From Parafannyhessea sp902761955 (GTDB lineage: Bacteria; Actinomycetota; Coriobacteriia; Coriobacteriales; Atopobiaceae), in assembly GCA_902761955.1 (NCBI GenBank), contig CACWMM010000081.1:1-6789 (forward strand): a stretch of 6,789 nucleotides of DNA, in the 5' to 3' direction. Below are positions 5,591 to 6,789 of this stretch, in pieces. Numbering within the stretch: position 1 is the first letter of the stretch; each line of letters starts with the position of its first letter. The translations under genes were made by a program, and so were the position numbers. The notes under the pieces were generated by a model, which saw only the letters and a list, made by a program, of their open reading frames with translations, did no database searches and was not told the DNA's origin.

Positions 5591-5613
5591 GGCCTACTCC
5601 CACTCGATAATGA
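5591..5613 (-). other. guaA 3'-end-like attachment core, copy 2
   Basis: The minus strand reads ATC GAG TGG GAG TAG (Ile-Glu-Trp-Glu-stop), the end of GuaA. Upstream codons on this strand (AAALFFI) are not the KPPATIEWE expected of GuaA, so the rest of guaA is not attached here. It has the same orientation as copy 1 at 242-263 and differs at two substitutions and one extra A. It would be the right boundary of the island, or a junction between tandem elements that share a guaA-type site. Confidence 0.55.
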
Positions 5614-5981
5614 AAAAGAGTGCCGCTGCTTGTACCAGCTCGCGCTCTCACCTGCGCTTACGCTTATTCCCCAACGCCCGGAAAGCGCCTGGAACCCGTG
5701 TACCAGCCGGTACCGGGGATAGTACACGGTTTGCACCACCCATGCCCGTGACGGCAGCCGGTAGCCGGTACACGCCGGCAGCCCATCCTACCTGCGGAAA
5801 CGACCGCGAGGAATAATCGCTGGCGCGAGAAGCGGGACCAAACCGGCTTCTCCAGCGCGCAAGGCCCGGGCGGACTGGAGAGAATAATCGGCAACTTTCG
5901 GGAATAATTGAGATGACCTGCGCAAATAGCTCATCGGAGAAGCAGTTTCCCGACGTCACTTCCAAGCCATCTGACGCTAGC
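5614..5981. repeat. Repeat-rich region with no convincing gene
   Basis: Open frames on the minus strand lack any recognised domain. Visible structure: CCGTGTAC (5696-5703) pairs with GTACACGG (5722-5729) around a perfect CCGGTACCGG palindrome (5707-5716); CCGGTA-type units recur near 5757-5772. A long hairpin pairs GCTGG (5819-5823) and AGAAGC (5828-5833) with GCTTCT (5846-5851) and CCAGC (5852-5856). GAATAATCG or GAATAATTG occurs at 5811, 5882 and 5902. These may be protein-binding sites or remains of element ends; no function can be assigned. Confidence 0.45.
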
Positions 5982-6253
5982 TGTTGTGTGCCATGACGTT
6001 GTGAAGATACGAGATATCGGCGGGAGACCCCCGCAGGCGCTGTGGGGCCTGGCCCAATCGTGGCGGTCGATGAAGGATGAGAGGGCGGCGGCCCTCTCCC
6101 CCTCGCTCGCGTAGGCGCGCGCTGCCGCTCCTGCGCGAGCGTCCCGTTCATGCGCTCGACCTTGACGTTCTGCCAGGGGCCGTGGGGCCTGGTGCACCCG
6201 TGCGCGATGCCGGACGCCGCGAGCCACTCGTCGAACGGCCGCGAGCGGCATCC
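5931..6253 (-). pseudogene. IS481-type transposase, C-terminal remnant, frameshifted
   Basis: Reading leftward: CRSRPFDEWLAASGIAHGCT, RPHGPWQNVKVERMNGTLAQ, E, then a frame change near 6119-6125 (one base lost), then ARAYASEGERAAALSSFIDR, HDWARPHSACGGLPPISRI to about 6006. This is the end of the rve/DDE integrase core of IS481-family transposases; the Glu of VERMN is the third acidic catalytic residue. The N-terminal HTH and the first two Asp are missing because the sequence stops at 6253/6254, where another transposon end begins. The frame stays open to a stop at 5931 but shows no family similarity beyond about 6006. TGTTGTGTGCC at 5982 may be the IS terminus. Confidence 0.75.
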
Positions 6254-6295
6254 TGTTGAACGACAAATTGAGAACACCGCCTAACGTCACATTGA
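6254..6295 (-). mobile_element. Terminal end of a Mu/Tn7/Tn5053-type transposon
   Basis: The sequence starts TGTTGAACGACA, with the 5'-TGT terminus typical of elements moved by rve-type transposases with an AAA partner. Two direct 13-base repeats follow 24 bases apart: AACGACAAATTGA (6259-6271) and AACGTCACATTGA (6283-6295), 11 of 13 identical. Such repeats are the usual transposase binding sites in these ends. Immediately outside, an IS481 transposase gene is cut off, and the AAA ATPase operon points toward this end. The candidate target duplication is CATCC (6249-6253); the other end is outside the window. Confidence 0.6.
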
Positions 6296-6324
6296 TTAAT
6301 CTGCCGCCCCGGACGGCTGCGTGA

Positions 6325-6361
6325 GAAAGCGTTGCGGGGGCGCCCGAAGGGGTGCCCCCGC
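6325..6361 (-). terminator. Terminator of the transposon operon
   Basis: A 12-bp stem (6334-6345 with 6350-6361, one G-U pair); on the minus strand the loop region reads CCCTTCGGG, a stable UUCG-type tetraloop, followed by AACGCTTTCTC. It lies about 20 bases after the stop of the small gene at 6382. Confidence 0.6.
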
Positions 6362-6381
6362 GATTGTCGGCCTCAGGCCCG

Positions 6382-6645
6382 CTAGTCGACGAGGTTGTAG
6401 TGCGCCAGCCGTTCGGCGAGGGCCAGGAGCCTCCTCGCCACGTCGGGGAAGTCGAGGTCGAACCCGTGGACGGTGACCTCGATGGCGGGCTCGGCGCGCG
6501 TCCCGCCCACGCCGAAGGCCCAGTCCTCCACCTCCCAGCCGATGTCGGGCAGCCTCACCCTCACGCGCACGGGCGCGGAGGGGGCGCACTCCGCGAGCCA
6601 CCCCGAGAGCCACCCCGCCTCGTTGGCGCGCACCGGGCCCGTCAC
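6382..6645 (-). CDS. Small uncharacterised transposon protein (87 residues)
   Basis: Not recognised. It starts at GTG 6645 and overlaps the AAA ATPase stop by four bases (GTGA), so it is translationally coupled to that gene. Visible parts: NEAGWLSGWLAECAPS, a basic beta-like VRVRVRLPDIGWEVEDWAFG, a VEVTVHGF-like strand (IEVTVHGFDLDF), and a C-terminal helix DVARRLLALAERLAHYNLVD. The predicted alternation of strands and a final helix suggests a compact alpha/beta fold. It is the last gene before the terminator and the transposon end. A role in target choice or regulation of transposition is possible by position only. The codon use matches a genuine high-GC gene. Confidence 0.65.
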   Translation of the reverse strand: MTGPVRANEAGWLSGWLAECAPSAPVRVRVRLPDIGWEVEDWAFGVGGTRAEPAIEVTVHGFDLDFPDVARRLLALAERLAHYNLVD

Positions 6646-6789
6646 AGCAGCGCCAGCTCGTCGGCCGCGCAGCGCACCATCTCCGCGTCGATGGCGCGGG
6701 CGCGCTGCTGCGCGCCTATCGTGAGGGCGTTGGTGAGCACCGAGTTGAGCCGCCGCACCGACCCGCCGGAGCAGCCGTGGGCGCCGGCG
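6642..6789 (-). CDS. C-terminus of AAA ATPase (ExeA/TniB/MuB-like), partial
   Basis: The last 48 codons run in from the right edge: AGAHGCSGGSVRRLNSVLTN, ALTIGAQQRARAIDAEMVRC, AADELALL, with UGA at 6642-6644. The small helical lid pattern (Ser-Gly-Gly-Ser-x-Arg-Arg-Leu-Asn, then Ala-Leu, then Ile-Asp-x-Glu-x-Val) is typical of the C-terminal subdomain of ExeA/TniB-type AAA ATPases that partner rve transposases in target selection. Walker motifs lie beyond the window. The gene is coupled by a 4-base overlap to the small protein downstream; a transposase gene is expected upstream, to the right. Confidence 0.7.
   Translation of the reverse strand, partial: AGAHGCSGGSVRRLNSVLTNALTIGAQQRARAIDAEMVRCAADELALL

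Noticed and set aside
1..6789. CRISPR array, tRNA or rRNA gene
   Set aside because: No regularly spaced repeats, no cloverleaf with a conserved T-arm, and no rRNA-like stretch were seen.

Overview
The window is GC-rich, with GC-rich third codon positions. The SAM methyltransferase, the HTH-plus-membrane regulator and the PAP2 protein read like genes of gut Actinomycetota, most likely Coriobacteriia (Collinsella/Olsenella-like). That placement, and every family name here, is from memory of families; no search was run.

The window is a mosaic of decayed mobile DNA. Positions 1-176 hold three strong hairpins, the last a clear terminator; the first two may be the right end of an IS200/IS605-type element. 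Two near-identical direct repeats (242-263 and 5591-5613) match the antisense of the very 3' end of guaA (Ile-Glu-Trp-Glu-stop), a known integration target. They bracket about 5.3 kb that reads as a degraded integrative element or prophage. No integrase is visible inside.

Inside the bracket, in order: a frameshifted C-terminal fragment of an AlbA/Schlafen-type ATP-binding regulator (minus); a C-terminal fragment of a possible phage tail or surface protein (plus); a coupled minus-strand pair, PAP2-family membrane phosphatase then an XRE regulator with membrane domain, the latter cut by an amber codon in its HTH; and an intact class I SAM methyltransferase (minus) with a MerR-operator-like dyad upstream. 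Then comes a phage lysis cassette on the plus strand: XhlA-like protein, broken holin, and a GH25 lysin whose C-terminus is replaced by a small unrelated protein. Two immunity-like genes follow: a frameshifted one and a SMI1/KNR4 (SUKH) gene with a premature amber stop.

On the right, 5614-5981 is repeat-rich DNA without a convincing gene. A truncated, frameshifted IS481-type transposase (minus) is cut at 6253/6254 by what looks like the end of a Mu/Tn7/Tn5053-style transposon. That transposon shows a TGT terminus, two 13-bp direct repeats, a terminator, a small uncharacterised protein, and the C-terminus of an AAA ATPase running off the window.

The main story is nested insertion plus decay: an island in a guaA-type site carrying lysis, regulatory and orphan immunity genes, and a transposon inserted into an older IS. 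Three of the four frameshifts are +1 changes in homopolymers, so sequencing error must be excluded before all of them are called true pseudogenes.
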